From NCBI GenBank assembly GCA_900552295.1, contig URZB01000001.1, forward strand, positions 1 to 23,956: 23,956 bases of DNA, in the 5' to 3' direction. The notes beneath the pieces were generated by a model. It was not told the DNA's origin and made no database searches. It saw only the letters and a program-made list of their open reading frames with translations. A program made the translations under genes and the position numbers. Below are positions 1-7,760 of this stretch, piece after piece (positions within the stretch are counted from its first letter, which is position 1; every line of letters begins with the position of its first letter). This stretch comes from an uncultured Collinsella sp. GTDB lineage: Bacteria > Actinomycetota > Coriobacteriia > Coriobacteriales > Coriobacteriaceae.

Positions 1-41
1 GAGCCTTATCGTCGGCAGCGTCAGATGTGTATAAGAGACAG
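1..41. other. Illumina Nextera adapter (artefact, not genomic)
   Basis: Bases 9-41 are an exact copy of the 33-base Nextera Read 1 transposase adapter, ending in the mosaic end AGATGTGTATAAGAGACAG. Bases 1-8 (GAGCCTTA) sit exactly where the i5 index lies in the library construct and, from memory, equal index S521. Translation through it produces the well-known spurious peptide ends MCIRDR and MYKRQ on the plus strand and LSLIHI on the minus strand. Genuine sequence starts at 42. Confidence 0.97.
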
Positions 42-506
42 GGTATCGACACCGCGCACGCGGCTCAGATCGGCCGCCTCGCCCTCAAGACCCCACAGGC
101 CGGCGAGCGCGATGATCTCGGAGGCGTTGCCGCGCACGATGGCGGGCTTGTACTGCTTAAGCTCGTTTACCAACTGGGTGCGCAGACTGCCGATGCCCAG
201 GCCCACCGGATCGAGCACCCAGGGCTTGCCGGCGTCGTGTGCCGCCTTGGCCGCGCGGGGAATCGTCTGCTCGTAGATGGGGAAGAGCGTGCCCATATTG
301 AGATAGATGGCGCCGCCGCCGGCAACGAGCGCCTCGCCCTCGTCGGGAAGATAGACCATGGCGGCCGATCCACCCACAGCGAGCTGCGCGTTGGCGACAA
401 AGTCGATCGTCACCGTGTTGGTGATGGAGCCGGCCATCGGATTGGTGGTGCGAATCTCCTCCACGGCCTTGACCATATGTTGCTTAAGCTGTTCCGAATC
501 AATCAC
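42..506 (-). CDS. thiM: Hydroxyethylthiazole kinase ThiM, 3' end cut by adapter
   Basis: ThiM phosphorylates 4-methyl-5-(2-hydroxyethyl)thiazole in thiamine salvage, in the cytoplasm. The visible 155 residues align well with the N-terminal half of ThiM: the TNTVTIDFVAN segment, a glycine-rich stretch with GGSAAMV, LDPVGLGIGSLR, and the hallmark RGNASEIIALAG near the cut. I chose the GTG at 506-504 because AAGGAGG lies 8 bases upstream; an ATG closer to that site runs into a stop almost at once. A TPP riboswitch and terminator precede it, which independently supports a thiamine gene. The C-terminal half is missing only because the contig ends in adapter; in-frame codons below 42 are adapter-derived. 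thiE or thiD often follow thiM, but none can be seen here. Confidence 0.93.
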
Positions 507-528
507 TGCACATGCCTCCTTGGCATAG

Positions 529-559
529 AAAAGGGGCGCTGTGCATAGACAGCGCCCCT
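529..559 (-). terminator. Intrinsic terminator of the TPP riboswitch expression platform
   Basis: On the minus strand a perfect 11-bp stem (AGGGGCGCTGT / ACAGCGCCCCT) with a 6-base loop is followed by a short run of four U. It lies between the TPP aptamer and the thiM ribosome binding site, so TPP-bound RNA would be expected to terminate here. Confidence 0.8.
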
Positions 560-568
560 GTAAAGGCG

Positions 569-664
569 GCATGCTCCCTACGCCAGCATTAACTGACAGG
601 TTCAAAGGATTGGGCCCCATGCCCTCTCAGCCTTGTGGTTTGCACCGCCGGCACTCCCGCATCG
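569..664 (-). promoter_or_regulatory. TPP riboswitch (THI element)
   Basis: Read on the minus strand, the conserved TPP aptamer blocks appear in order: a P1 strand with GGGAGTGC, the CTGAGAG box, CTTTGAACCTG, and the AATGCTGGCGTAGGGA block, closed by pairing of ATGC (about 660-663) with GCAT. The order and spacing match the family. The intrinsic terminator at 529-559 lies directly downstream, so control is probably by transcription termination of thiM. A TAGTAT -10-like box for this transcript lies at 680-685. Confidence 0.95.
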
Positions 665-690
665 AATCTGTTGTTCCCTATACTAGCGCA

Positions 691-790
691 CCTGCCAAAA
701 AGGGACAGGTTTATTTTGGCAGGTAACAACTGGGACTTTGCGTTTTCCCAGATGAAACCTGCCGAAATAAACCTGTCCCTTTTTGGCAGG
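691..790. repeat. Large palindromic (REP-like) element
   Basis: Two 34-base arms, 691-724 and 757-790, are inverted copies with a single mismatch, separated by 32 bases. Each arm is itself a small inverted repeat (CCTGCCAAAA near one end, TTTTGGCAGG at the other), and the central spacer holds a further CTGGGA / TCCCAG pair. The core reads GGGACAGGTTTATTTT. It lies between the divergent thiM riboswitch and HAD phosphatase genes, with neither coding sequence nor a U-tract, so a dispersed REP- or MITE-like element fits better than a terminator. Confidence 0.8.
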
Positions 791-794
791 TCGG

Positions 795-800
795 TACAAT
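795..800 (+). promoter_or_regulatory. Possible -10 box for the HAD phosphatase gene
   Basis: TACAAT lies 31 bases upstream of the HAD start and directly against the palindromic element. No convincing -35 is visible; its position would fall inside the repeat arm. Confidence 0.3.
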
Positions 801-831
801 AGATGGGATTAAGAATGACCGAGGGGACTCT

Positions 832-1740
832 ATGATCAAACTTGTGCTGACCGATATGGACGATACGCTGATTCCAGCCGGGCATGACGGCGCCAGCGAC
901 TACGCCATTGAGGGTATTCATGCCATGCAGGCGGCGGGTTTGCACTTTGGGCCGGTTTCGGGTCGTCAGCCGTCCGCGATGGGCTGGATGTTCAAAAACC
1001 GTTCCGGGTGTTATTCGACCGGTGCGTTCTGTAACGGCCAGGTGATGTTTGTTGACGGCGAAGTAGTCGCCTCGCGCGCAATCGACAACGATGCTCTGAT
1101 GCGTTTGGCCGACTATCTGGAGCAAGAGACCGACGATACATTTCTAAAAGTCTACAGCCTGGGCGATGACTTTTGGGGCAACGATGCCCATTGTGTGACG
1201 AGTGACCCCGAGCGCGTTCGTCGCGCCATGGAGTCGGGCGGCAACGCGTGGCTCAAAGGCGAAGAGGCCCCATGTCGTCCCGTCGTCGATGACGCGTCGG
1301 TGTTTAAGGCGAATATCTGGAGTGCCCGTTCGCGTGAGGAGCTCGCGGAGCTACGTGAGCGCGTTGCCGCTGAGGTGCCGGAACTCTCGCTTGTGTTTCC
1401 CAACAACCGAGTGCGCCTGTTCGACATCCTTCCGGCTGGTTGGGACAAGGGCTGCGCTGCGCTGGAGCTGGCGCGCGCTTTGGGCCTGACGCCCGACGAG
1501 GTGGCCGTATTCGGCGATTCTGATAACGATTTGCCCATGATCGATGCCGTTCCTAACTCCGTTGCAGTCGCCAATGCCAACGAGGCCGTCACGGCTGCCG
1601 CACGCTGGCATATTGGCGCTGCGGCAGATGATGCGGTTGCCGGGGCTCTGCATCAGATTGCCGCCTGCGCCGCGACGGGGGAGATGCCGTCGTTTATGCG
1701 TCAAATGGACGCGGCAGGTTTTGGCGTCACGAACGTCTAG
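832..1740 (+). CDS. HAD-superfamily (Cof-type) phosphatase
   Basis: A 302-residue cytoplasmic Mg-dependent phosphatase of the Cof/sugar-phosphatase branch of the HAD superfamily. Motif I is LTDMDDTL, with nucleophile D8 and acid/base D10; motif II serine lies in PVSGRQPS; motif III lysine is K206 in GWDKG; motif IV is GDSDND with D229 and D233. The region between motifs II and III is the cap domain, typical of C2-cap members, and the length suits the family. Start ATG is preceded by GAGGGG at a good distance. The next gene, a LysR regulator, begins 10 bases after the stop, so the two may be cotranscribed. The substrate cannot be predicted; this family commonly acts on sugar phosphates or flavin/PLP-type phosphates. 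Confidence 0.9.
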   Translation: MIKLVLTDMDDTLIPAGHDGASDYAIEGIHAMQAAGLHFGPVSGRQPSAMGWMFKNRSGCYSTGAFCNGQVMFVDGEVVASRAIDNDALMRLADYLEQETDDTFLKVYSLGDDFWGNDAHCVTSDPERVRRAMESGGNAWLKGEEAPCRPVVDDASVFKANIWSARSREELAELRERVAAEVPELSLVFPNNRVRLFDILPAGWDKGCAALELARALGLTPDEVAVFGDSDNDLPMIDAVPNSVAVANANEAVTAAARWHIGAAADDAVAGALHQIAACAATGEMPSFMRQMDAAGFGVTNV

Positions 1741-1750
1741 GGAGAAGGCT

Positions 1751-2647
1751 ATGAAGCTTCAGCAGCTCAGATATGTTGTTAAGGTTGCCGAATGCGGTAG
1801 CATCACCGAGGCCTCGCGCCGGCTCTTTGTGTCGCAGCCCTCGATTACCGCGTCGATTCGCGATCTCGAAAACGAGATGGGTGTGCATATCTTTGAGCGC
1901 ACCAACAAGGGCGTCATTGTGTCCGAGGAAGGCGAGACCTTCTTGGGCTACGCGCGCCAGGTGCTCGACCAGGCCGACCTGCTCGAGGGCAAGTACAAAG
2001 GCACGTCCGAGCAGGTGCCGCACTTTAGTGTGAGCTGCCAGCATTATTCCTTTGCCGTTAATGCGTTTGTCGATGTGATCCGCGAGTTCGATGCCGCGCG
2101 CTACGACTTTACCCTGCGCGAGGAGCAGACCCACGAAATTATCGAGGATGTCGCGCATATGAAAAGCGAACTCGGCATCCTGTATCTGTCGGAGCACAAT
2201 CGCGAGGTCATCGAGCGCATGCTTGCCGCCAACGAGCTCGTGTTCGAAGGGCTCTTCTGCGCCACGCCGCATGTCTTCGTCTGCGCCGACCATCCGCTGG
2301 CGGGCCGCTCCAGCGTGACGCTCGAGGATCTGGAAGACTACCCGTTCCTGTCCTACGAGCAGGGCAGCTACAACTCGTTTTACTATTCCGAGGAGCTGAC
2401 CTCGACGTTCGAGCGTCGCAAAAATATCCGCGTGCGCGATCGTGCGACGTTGTTCAATTTGGCCATGGGCCTCAACGGCTACACGGTATGCTCGGGCGTG
2501 ATCAGCCACGAGCTCAACGGCCCCGGCATTATCTCGATTCCGCTCGACGTGGACGAGTACATGGAGATTGGCATCATCACGCGCAAGAACACGACGCTCA
2601 CGCGCTACGGTCGGGCCTATATCGACGCGATTCGTCAGCATATCTAG
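1751..2647 (+). CDS. LysR-family transcriptional regulator
   Basis: A 298-residue LysR-type regulator. The N-terminal winged helix-turn-helix (about residues 1-60) carries the typical LRYVVKVAECGSITEASRRL and SQPSITASIRDLE segments; a periplasmic-binding-protein-like effector domain follows to the C terminus. The ATG at 1751 is chosen because the family N terminus begins there and GGAGAAGG lies just upstream; an upstream extension in the same frame overlaps the HAD gene and is not family-like. It sits 155 bp upstream of a MetE-like gene, and a T-N11-A palindrome lies between them, so it plausibly controls that gene. The effector may be a methionine-pathway compound, but this is inference. Confidence 0.92.
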   Translation: MKLQQLRYVVKVAECGSITEASRRLFVSQPSITASIRDLENEMGVHIFERTNKGVIVSEEGETFLGYARQVLDQADLLEGKYKGTSEQVPHFSVSCQHYSFAVNAFVDVIREFDAARYDFTLREEQTHEIIEDVAHMKSELGILYLSEHNREVIERMLAANELVFEGLFCATPHVFVCADHPLAGRSSVTLEDLEDYPFLSYEQGSYNSFYYSEELTSTFERRKNIRVRDRATLFNLAMGLNGYTVCSGVISHELNGPGIISIPLDVDEYMEIGIITRKNTTLTRYGRAYIDAIRQHI

Positions 2648-2694
2648 GCTGCTGTGCTCCGCACGGTTCAAGTCTCTTTATGACAGTCCAGACT

Positions 2695-2715
2695 GATATA
2701 GGAAGCATCTATATC
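2695..2715. promoter_or_regulatory. Candidate LysR operator (T-N11-A palindrome)
   Basis: GATATAG and CTATATC form a perfect 7-bp inverted repeat with a 7-base spacer, containing the T-N11-A layout of LysR-type binding sites. It lies between the LysR gene and the MetE-like gene, about 90 bases before the latter. No SAM riboswitch or T-box was recognised in this 155-bp gap. Confidence 0.5.
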
Positions 2716-2802
2716 AAACTGTTATAAACGTATATTTTACGATGACCATATGAGCGCTCATACTCTGTCCCAGTAAAGCAACCGATGCAAAGGGAGATAT
2801 CT

Positions 2803-3936
2803 ATGAGCACTTCGATTCAACCGAACGCGCCGTTTCGCGCCGATATCGTCGGCAGTTTTCTTCGTCCGCAGGCTGTAAAGGATGCCCGTGCCGCCTATGT
2901 CGCGGGTAAACTCGACGCTTCCGGCCTTAAGGCCGTCGAGGACGAGGCCATCCGCGACTTAGTGGCCAAGCAGAAGGCTGCCGGCCTGCAGGTGATTACC
3001 GATGGCGAGTTCCGCCGCAGCTACTGGCACCTCGATTTTATGTGGGGACTCAACGGCATTGAGCGCCGCGCCTCGCGCACGGGCTACATGTTTCACGATG
3101 AGGAGACTACCGCCGACACCGCCGCGGTAACCGGTCCCATTAGCGGCGAGAACCATCCGTTCGTCGAGCACTTCAAATTTGTCAAGTCGCTCGAGGGTGA
3201 GGGCCAGATCGCGCGCCAGACCATTCCGGCGCCGATCCAGACGTTCTCCGAAGTCACACTCGACCGCTGTGATGGCCAGCAGGAGAGCCTGCGTGCCGTC
3301 TATAAGACCGACGAAGAGCTCGCCGATGCCATTGCCGCAGCATACCGCACCGTGATTGCCGACCTGTATGCCGCGGGCTGCCGCAACATCCAATTTGATG
3401 ACTGCACCTGGGGCATCTATTGCGATACCGACTTTGTGTCCAAGACCGGCATGAGTCCGGTTGACCTGCAAAAGGTGAGCGAGCTGGGCGTGGCGCTCAA
3501 CAATGCTGCCATCGCGGGCAAGCCCGACGATCTGGTTATCAATACGCACGTGTGCCGCGGCAACTATCACTCCACGTATGCCTTCGAGGGTGGTTACGAT
3601 CCCATTGCACCGTACCTGTTTGCGCACGAGGATGTCGACGCGTTCTACCTTGAGTTCGATACGCCGCGCGCCGGTGGCTTTGAGCCGCTCAAGTATGCTG
3701 CTCCCGGCAAGAAGGTCGTGCTGGGCCTGGTGACCACCAAGGCCGCTGAGCTCGAGGACGAGGATGCCATCGTCGAACGTATCCACGAGGCCGCAAAGTA
3801 TGTGCCGCTCGAGAACCTGTACCTGTCGCCCCAGTGCGGCTTTGCCAGCTGTGAGATTGGCAACAAACTGACCGAGGACGAACAGTGGGCAAAGATCGCG
3901 CTGGTCAAGCGCATTGCCGAGCGCGTTTGGAAGTAA
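2803..3936 (+). CDS. MetE C-terminal-domain-like methyltransferase (YxjG/YxjH type)
   Basis: A 377-residue cobalamin-independent methionine synthase-like protein. It corresponds to the catalytic C-terminal half of MetE, as in Bacillus YxjG/YxjH, without the N-terminal barrel. Candidate zinc ligands are all present: H249 and C251 in NTHVCRGN, E284 in YLEFD and C345 in PQCGF; the 61-residue gap between the last two equals that of E. coli MetE. ITDGEFRRSYW is another family segment. Start ATG at 2803 follows AAAGGGAG at good spacing; the upstream in-frame ATG at 2785 precedes that ribosome binding site and is rejected. Expected role: methyl transfer to homocysteine or a related thiol to make methionine. 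The methyl donor of this short class is not certain. Confidence 0.9.
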   Translation: MSTSIQPNAPFRADIVGSFLRPQAVKDARAAYVAGKLDASGLKAVEDEAIRDLVAKQKAAGLQVITDGEFRRSYWHLDFMWGLNGIERRASRTGYMFHDEETTADTAAVTGPISGENHPFVEHFKFVKSLEGEGQIARQTIPAPIQTFSEVTLDRCDGQQESLRAVYKTDEELADAIAAAYRTVIADLYAAGCRNIQFDDCTWGIYCDTDFVSKTGMSPVDLQKVSELGVALNNAAIAGKPDDLVINTHVCRGNYHSTYAFEGGYDPIAPYLFAHEDVDAFYLEFDTPRAGGFEPLKYAAPGKKVVLGLVTTKAAELEDEDAIVERIHEAAKYVPLENLYLSPQCGFASCEIGNKLTEDEQWAKIALVKRIAERVWK

Positions 3937-4059
3937 CGCTACCGTTTGCAGGTGACGGCGCGTGCGAGACATGGCGTATCACGTACAATGGTTCGGATCG
4001 TATCGTTCGGGCAGGTTATCCGATATGCCTGATCGCCCTTCCATCATGAAAGGACTTCC

Positions 4060-5394
4060 ATGTCCCAATCCTCGACGCCCGCCGTCACCGATGCCATCTA
4101 CGATGCATCGTCGCTCGGCCGCCCGCGCATGTTTGTGTTGGGTTTGCAACACATGTTTGCGATGTTCGGAGCCACGGTGCTCGTGCCTGTGCTCACCGGC
4201 CTTTCCGTTTCGGCGACGCTTCTGTTCGCCGGCATCGGCACGCTGCTGTTTCATTTTCTATCGCGCGGTAAGGTGCCCGCGTTTCTGGGCTCGTCGTTTG
4301 CCTTTATCGCGGGTTATGCCGCCATTGCACCCAACGGCGAGGCCGAGCTTTTGCCTTACGCTTGCCTGGGCGTTGCCTGCGCCGGCCTGCTCTATCCGGT
4401 GCTGGCGGCGCTGTTCCGCGCATTTGGCGCCAAGCGTGTCATGCGCTTCTTTCCGCCGGTGGTGACCGGTCCCATCGTCATTTCCATCGGCCTGATCCTG
4501 GCGAGCTCTGCCATTGCCAACTGCCAGACCAACTGGCTTGTCGCCGTTATCGCTGTGGCCGTGATCGTCATCTGCAACATCTGGGGCCGCGGCATGGTCA
4601 AGATCGTGCCGATTTTGCTGGGCGTTGTGGTGAGCTATGCCGTCGCGGCGGTGCTGGGCGAGGTTGATTTTTCGGGCGTTGCCGCCGCTCCGTGGGTCGG
4701 TCTGCCCATCGTGTGGGACAACACCGTGTTTGCGCTCTTTGGCCCGCAGTTCGATAGCGGTCTTGCCACGACGGCTATCATCACCATCATGCCGCTGGCC
4801 TTTGCGACCATGATTGAGCACATTGGCGATATCTCCGCCATTGGCTCTACCTGCGAACGCAATTACATTGCCGATCCCGGTCTGCACCGTACCCTGCTCG
4901 GCGATGGCCTGGCGACCATCTTGGCGTCGCTCTTTGGCGCTCCGGCCAATACGACGTATGGCGAGAACACCGGCGTGCTTGCCCTGACGCGCGTGTTCGA
5001 CCCGCGCGTGATTCGCATTGCCGCGTGCTGTGCCATCGTGCTTTCGTTCTGCCCCAAGTTTGCTGCTGTGATCGCTGCTATGCCGGCGTGCGTTATCGGC
5101 GGTGTGTCACTCGTGCTCTACGGCATGATCAGCGCCGTTGGCGTGCGTAACCTCATCGAGAATCAGGTTGATTTCCAGAACAACCGCAACGTGCTGGTGG
5201 CGGCTCTGGTGCTCGTGCTTTCGCTCGGCATTGCCTACAGTACCGCCGGTGCCATCGTGCTGGAGCTGGGCGGCGTGACGATTTCGCTTTCGGGCCTTGC
5301 CGTGGGCTCGCTGGTGGGAATTGTGCTCAACGCTATCCTGCCCGGTAATGACTTTGAGTTCGATACTTCCGAGCTTGAGGAGACTGCTGAATAG
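4060..5394 (+). CDS. uraA: Uracil permease (NCS2 family, UraA-like)
   Basis: A 444-residue inner-membrane nucleobase:H+ symporter. Long hydrophobic segments run through the whole protein, consistent with the 14-helix NCS2 fold. UraA signatures are clear: LGLQHMFAMFGATVLVP in the first helix, FLGSSFAFI, the MIEHIGD motif with a substrate-binding glutamate, and GAPANTTYGENTG with the second conserved glutamate. These favour uracil over xanthine or urate as substrate. The start follows AAAGGA. The 123-bp upstream gap holds a weak 6-bp inverted repeat (3993-3998 / 4018-4023) and a TACAAT box at 3984-3989, but no recognised riboswitch. The gene ends at a strong hairpin shared with the convergent esterase gene. 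Confidence 0.92.
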   Translation: MSQSSTPAVTDAIYDASSLGRPRMFVLGLQHMFAMFGATVLVPVLTGLSVSATLLFAGIGTLLFHFLSRGKVPAFLGSSFAFIAGYAAIAPNGEAELLPYACLGVACAGLLYPVLAALFRAFGAKRVMRFFPPVVTGPIVISIGLILASSAIANCQTNWLVAVIAVAVIVICNIWGRGMVKIVPILLGVVVSYAVAAVLGEVDFSGVAAAPWVGLPIVWDNTVFALFGPQFDSGLATTAIITIMPLAFATMIEHIGDISAIGSTCERNYIADPGLHRTLLGDGLATILASLFGAPANTTYGENTGVLALTRVFDPRVIRIAACCAIVLSFCPKFAAVIAAMPACVIGGVSLVLYGMISAVGVRNLIENQVDFQNNRNVLVAALVLVLSLGIAYSTAGAIVLELGGVTISLSGLAVGSLVGIVLNAILPGNDFEFDTSELEETAE

Positions 5395-5411
5395 CAGCTG
5401 CGTTCAGCCAA

Positions 5412-5459
5412 ATTAAAAATGGCGTCCATGCGTATGTACGCGTGGACGCCATTTTTAAT
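5412..5459. terminator. Bidirectional terminator between uraA and the esterase gene
   Basis: A perfect 17-bp inverted repeat (5412-5428 / 5443-5459) with A-rich and T-rich outer ends, giving a U-tract on either strand. It separates two convergent genes, and the esterase stop codon lies inside its right arm. Confidence 0.92.
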
Positions 5460-6120
5460 GCGTCAGTATCCAGTGGATGCCGCGCGCCATGCGCAGGTCA
5501 GTTTGGGCAAAGTGATTGCCGGGGTTGAGCTCCAGCGTTGTTGGAATGTCACGCTCGATAAACAGCTCTTCCATCGCACGCGTATCGTCGAGTACGTGCC
5601 GCATCATGCGGTTGGGCGTCTTGGTTTCCTTTTTACCGAGCGACAGATAGGCGGCGTCGGGCGTGGCTGTCATCGTGCGCTCGCGCGCGTAGTCGATAAA
5701 GCCGGGGAACCACAGCGACCCCGATGCACTTGCCGCGCGCTCAAAGACATCTGTTTGCCAAAGTGCCCACAGTGAAAAAAGACCCGCCAACGAGTAGCCG
5801 GCAATGCCGCGCCAGGTGGGCGGGCAGGGAAGTGATGATTCGGCCTCTGGGATTATCCGATTCAGCAGCTCATCGAGAAACTCAGACGCCTGTCCGCCAA
5901 AGGGCTCGGCATCTCGTATAGTTCCGTCGCATTCCCAGGGGCTCAGCTCGCGATTCCAATCGAGTCCTCCAATGGCGGCAAGGGTGAAGGGCGGGCAGTC
6001 GAGCTCTCGGCAGCGCTCGTAGACTTCACTACCGTCGCCCATAACCACGGGAAGGTAGATGACGGGCGCGCCTTCCACACACTCTGAATAAACGGTTATC
6101 TGCTTATGATGCGCTTCCAA
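5455..6120 (-). CDS. Alpha/beta hydrolase, esterase D / enterochelin-esterase-like
   Basis: A cytoplasmic alpha/beta hydrolase of the putative esterase (PF00756-like) group, with no signal peptide. The nucleophile elbow is GYSLAG (Ser about residue 110 from this start), and the catalytic His is in PGNHF near the C terminus; the acid may lie around SLGKKE. The start is uncertain. I take TTG at 6120, with GAGAGAAG 7 bases upstream, giving 221 residues. A longer TTG start at 6159 would give 234 residues but has no visible ribosome binding site. Members include siderophore esterases and S-formylglutathione hydrolase-like enzymes, but no siderophore genes are nearby, so the substrate is unknown. 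It converges with uraA. Confidence 0.8.
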   Translation of the reverse strand: MEAHHKQITVYSECVEGAPVIYLPVVMGDGSEVYERCRELDCPPFTLAAIGGLDWNRELSPWECDGTIRDAEPFGGQASEFLDELLNRIIPEAESSLPCPPTWRGIAGYSLAGLFSLWALWQTDVFERAASASGSLWFPGFIDYARERTMTATPDAAYLSLGKKETKTPNRMMRHVLDDTRAMEELFIERDIPTTLELNPGNHFAQTDLRMARGIHWILTH

Positions 6121-6188
6121 GGCAGGCTTCTCTCGGTGTTGTGATATTGACAGCCTCAATTGTCGCTCGCTGGCGCGGGGGCAGACGC

Positions 6189-6230
6189 TAAAAGAAAGGC
6201 GCGGAGCCGCTCGATGCGACTCCGCGCCTT
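6189..6230 (-). terminator. Intrinsic terminator of the purine permease gene
   Basis: An 11-bp perfect stem (AAGGCGCGGAG at 6196-6206, CTCCGCGCCTT at 6220-6230), extended by some loop pairing, is followed on the minus strand by TTTCTTTT. It lies 27 bases after the permease stop. Confidence 0.9.
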
Positions 6231-6256
6231 GATGTTCTGCTTTGGCAGCTTTGCCG

Positions 6257-7567
6257 CTACGCTACAAAGAAGTAGACGAGGAAGGCGAGGGCTGCGATCC
6301 ACATGAGCGGCTTGATCTTGGAGGCCTCGCCCTTAAAGAGCGCGACGACCACGTAGGCGATAAAGCCCAGACCGATGCCGGCAGAGATGGAGTAGGTGAA
6401 GGGCACGCCGGCGACAATCATGAACGCCGGGAAACCCTGCGACACGTCGGACCAGTCGATCTCGGAGGCCTCGCTCATCATGAGGTAGCCGACGTAGACC
6501 AGAGCACCGCAGGTGGCGGCGCTGGAAACGATGGTGACGATGGGGGAAAAGAACGCGGCGAGAATGAACAGCACGCCGGTGGTGACGGAGGTGAGGCCCG
6601 TGCGGCCACCGTCGGCTGCGCCAGAGGTGGACTCGACGAAGGTGGTGATGGAGGAGACGCCCATGAAACCGCCCACAGCAGCGGCGGCGGAGTCGACGAT
6701 CAGGATCTCCTTGATATTCTCGACGTTGCCGTCGTCGGTGAGGAACTCGCCCTGCTTGGCCACGGCCATCGCGGTGCCCATGGTGTCGAAGAAGTCACTC
6801 ATGAGTAGCGAGAACGAGATGACGAGGAGCGCGGGGTCGGTAAGGACCTTGACGATGGCGGGCACGCCGCCGGCGTCGGCGATGGGGCCACCGATGCTCG
6901 AGAAGTCGAGCGGGGCGATGATACCGGTCGGAGCCTGGGTCACACCTAGGGGGATGCCGGCGATGACGGCGACGACGATGCCGATGAGCAGCGAGCCGGG
7001 GACGTTGCGGCAAGCGAGGGCGACTGTCACCAGGATGGAGATGATGCCGACGATGAAGGTGGGGGAGGTGATGTCGCCCAGACCGACGAGTGTACCGGCG
7101 CCAGCGGTGATAATGCCGGCATCGCACAGGCCAATCATGGCGATGAACAGGCCCAGACCCACCGAGATGGCGTGACGCAGGACAACCGGGATGGCGTCCA
7201 TGATGGCCTCGCGCAGGCCACAAAGCACGAGCAGCAAGATGACGACGCCCTCAAGGAAGATGACGCTCATGGCCACGTGCCAGTCACCGCCGCAGACGGT
7301 GGTGGTGATTCCGGCGATCATCGCGTTGACGCCTAAGCCCGACGCGCAGGCGAGCGGGCGGTTGGCGAAGATGCCCATGCAGATGGTCATGATGCCGGCG
7401 CCCAGGCAGGTGGCGCAGGCGAGCGCTCCCGCATCGATGCCAGCGCCCGAGAGCACCGCGGGGTTGACGGCGATGATGTAGGCCATCGCCAGGAATGTTG
7501 TCAGTCCAGCGCGGAGTTCGGTCCCGATTGTGGACTTGCGCTCGCTGACGTGAAATAGTTCGTCCAT
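6257..7567 (-). CDS. Hypoxanthine/guanine/adenine permease (NCS2, AzgA/PbuG-like)
   Basis: A 436-residue integral membrane purine permease. Hydrophobic segments fill the protein from about residue 20 onward. AzgA-branch signatures include TFLAMAYIIAVNP near the N terminus, ANRPLACASGLGVNAM, MSDFFDTMGT, and GVSSITTFVESTSGAADGGRTG. These differ from the UraA branch, so the window encodes one pyrimidine and one purine carrier. The ATG at 7567 is chosen because AAGGAAAGGG lies just upstream; the in-frame extension to 7624 is not family-like. A small hairpin (7585-7590 / 7600-7605) lies in the leader, but no purine riboswitch was recognised. Whether it carries hypoxanthine, guanine or adenine cannot be decided. 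Confidence 0.92.
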   Translation of the reverse strand: MDELFHVSERKSTIGTELRAGLTTFLAMAYIIAVNPAVLSGAGIDAGALACATCLGAGIMTICMGIFANRPLACASGLGVNAMIAGITTTVCGGDWHVAMSVIFLEGVVILLLVLCGLREAIMDAIPVVLRHAISVGLGLFIAMIGLCDAGIITAGAGTLVGLGDITSPTFIVGIISILVTVALACRNVPGSLLIGIVVAVIAGIPLGVTQAPTGIIAPLDFSSIGGPIADAGGVPAIVKVLTDPALLVISFSLLMSDFFDTMGTAMAVAKQGEFLTDDGNVENIKEILIVDSAAAAVGGFMGVSSITTFVESTSGAADGGRTGLTSVTTGVLFILAAFFSPIVTIVSSAATCGALVYVGYLMMSEASEIDWSDVSQGFPAFMIVAGVPFTYSISAGIGLGFIAYVVVALFKGEASKIKPLMWIAALAFLVYFFVA

Positions 7568-7622
7568 GCATACCCTTTCCTTGTTCGGCCCCGAGTTTAG
7601 GCCGATTGACACGAACGCTCCC

Positions 7623-7628
7623 ACTATA
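7623..7628 (-). promoter_or_regulatory. Candidate -10 box for the purine permease
   Basis: TATAGT on the minus strand, 56 bases upstream of the permease start. No good -35 is visible. Confidence 0.4.
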
Positions 7629-7721
7629 GCCCCTTTACGACGCTGTTGTTCCTCGCATGTTGATGTTCGGCGCTTCGTAGCAGACGGACGGTATTTTTCG
7701 CATGAAAATGTGTGGGTACCG

Positions 7722-7727
7722 TATACT
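7722..7727 (+). promoter_or_regulatory. Candidate -10 box for the deformylase-like gene
   Basis: TATACT, 34 bases upstream of the start of the deformylase-like gene, in the divergent intergenic region. The -35 match is weak. Confidence 0.45.
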
Positions 7728-7760
7728 TAAGCGGTTACAACGACCCCTATGGAGGAACGT

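Noticed and set aside
25..548. Plus-strand open frames starting MCIRDR and MYKRQ
   Set aside because: Their starts are adapter sequence and they run antisense to thiM; no family resemblance.
2648..2802. SAM riboswitch or T-box before the MetE-like gene
   Set aside because: No conserved aptamer blocks or T-box sequence were found in the 155-bp gap.
2785..2802. Alternative ATG start of the MetE-like gene at 2785
   Set aside because: It would place the AAAGGGAG ribosome binding site inside the coding region; ATG 2803 has ideal spacing.
1727..3972. Long minus-strand frames opposite the LysR and MetE-like genes
   Set aside because: Shadows of confidently identified plus-strand genes; no ribosome binding sites or family motifs.
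7568..7660. Purine riboswitch before the AzgA-like permease
   Set aside because: Only a small 6-bp hairpin is seen; the conserved loop sequences of the purine aptamer are absent.
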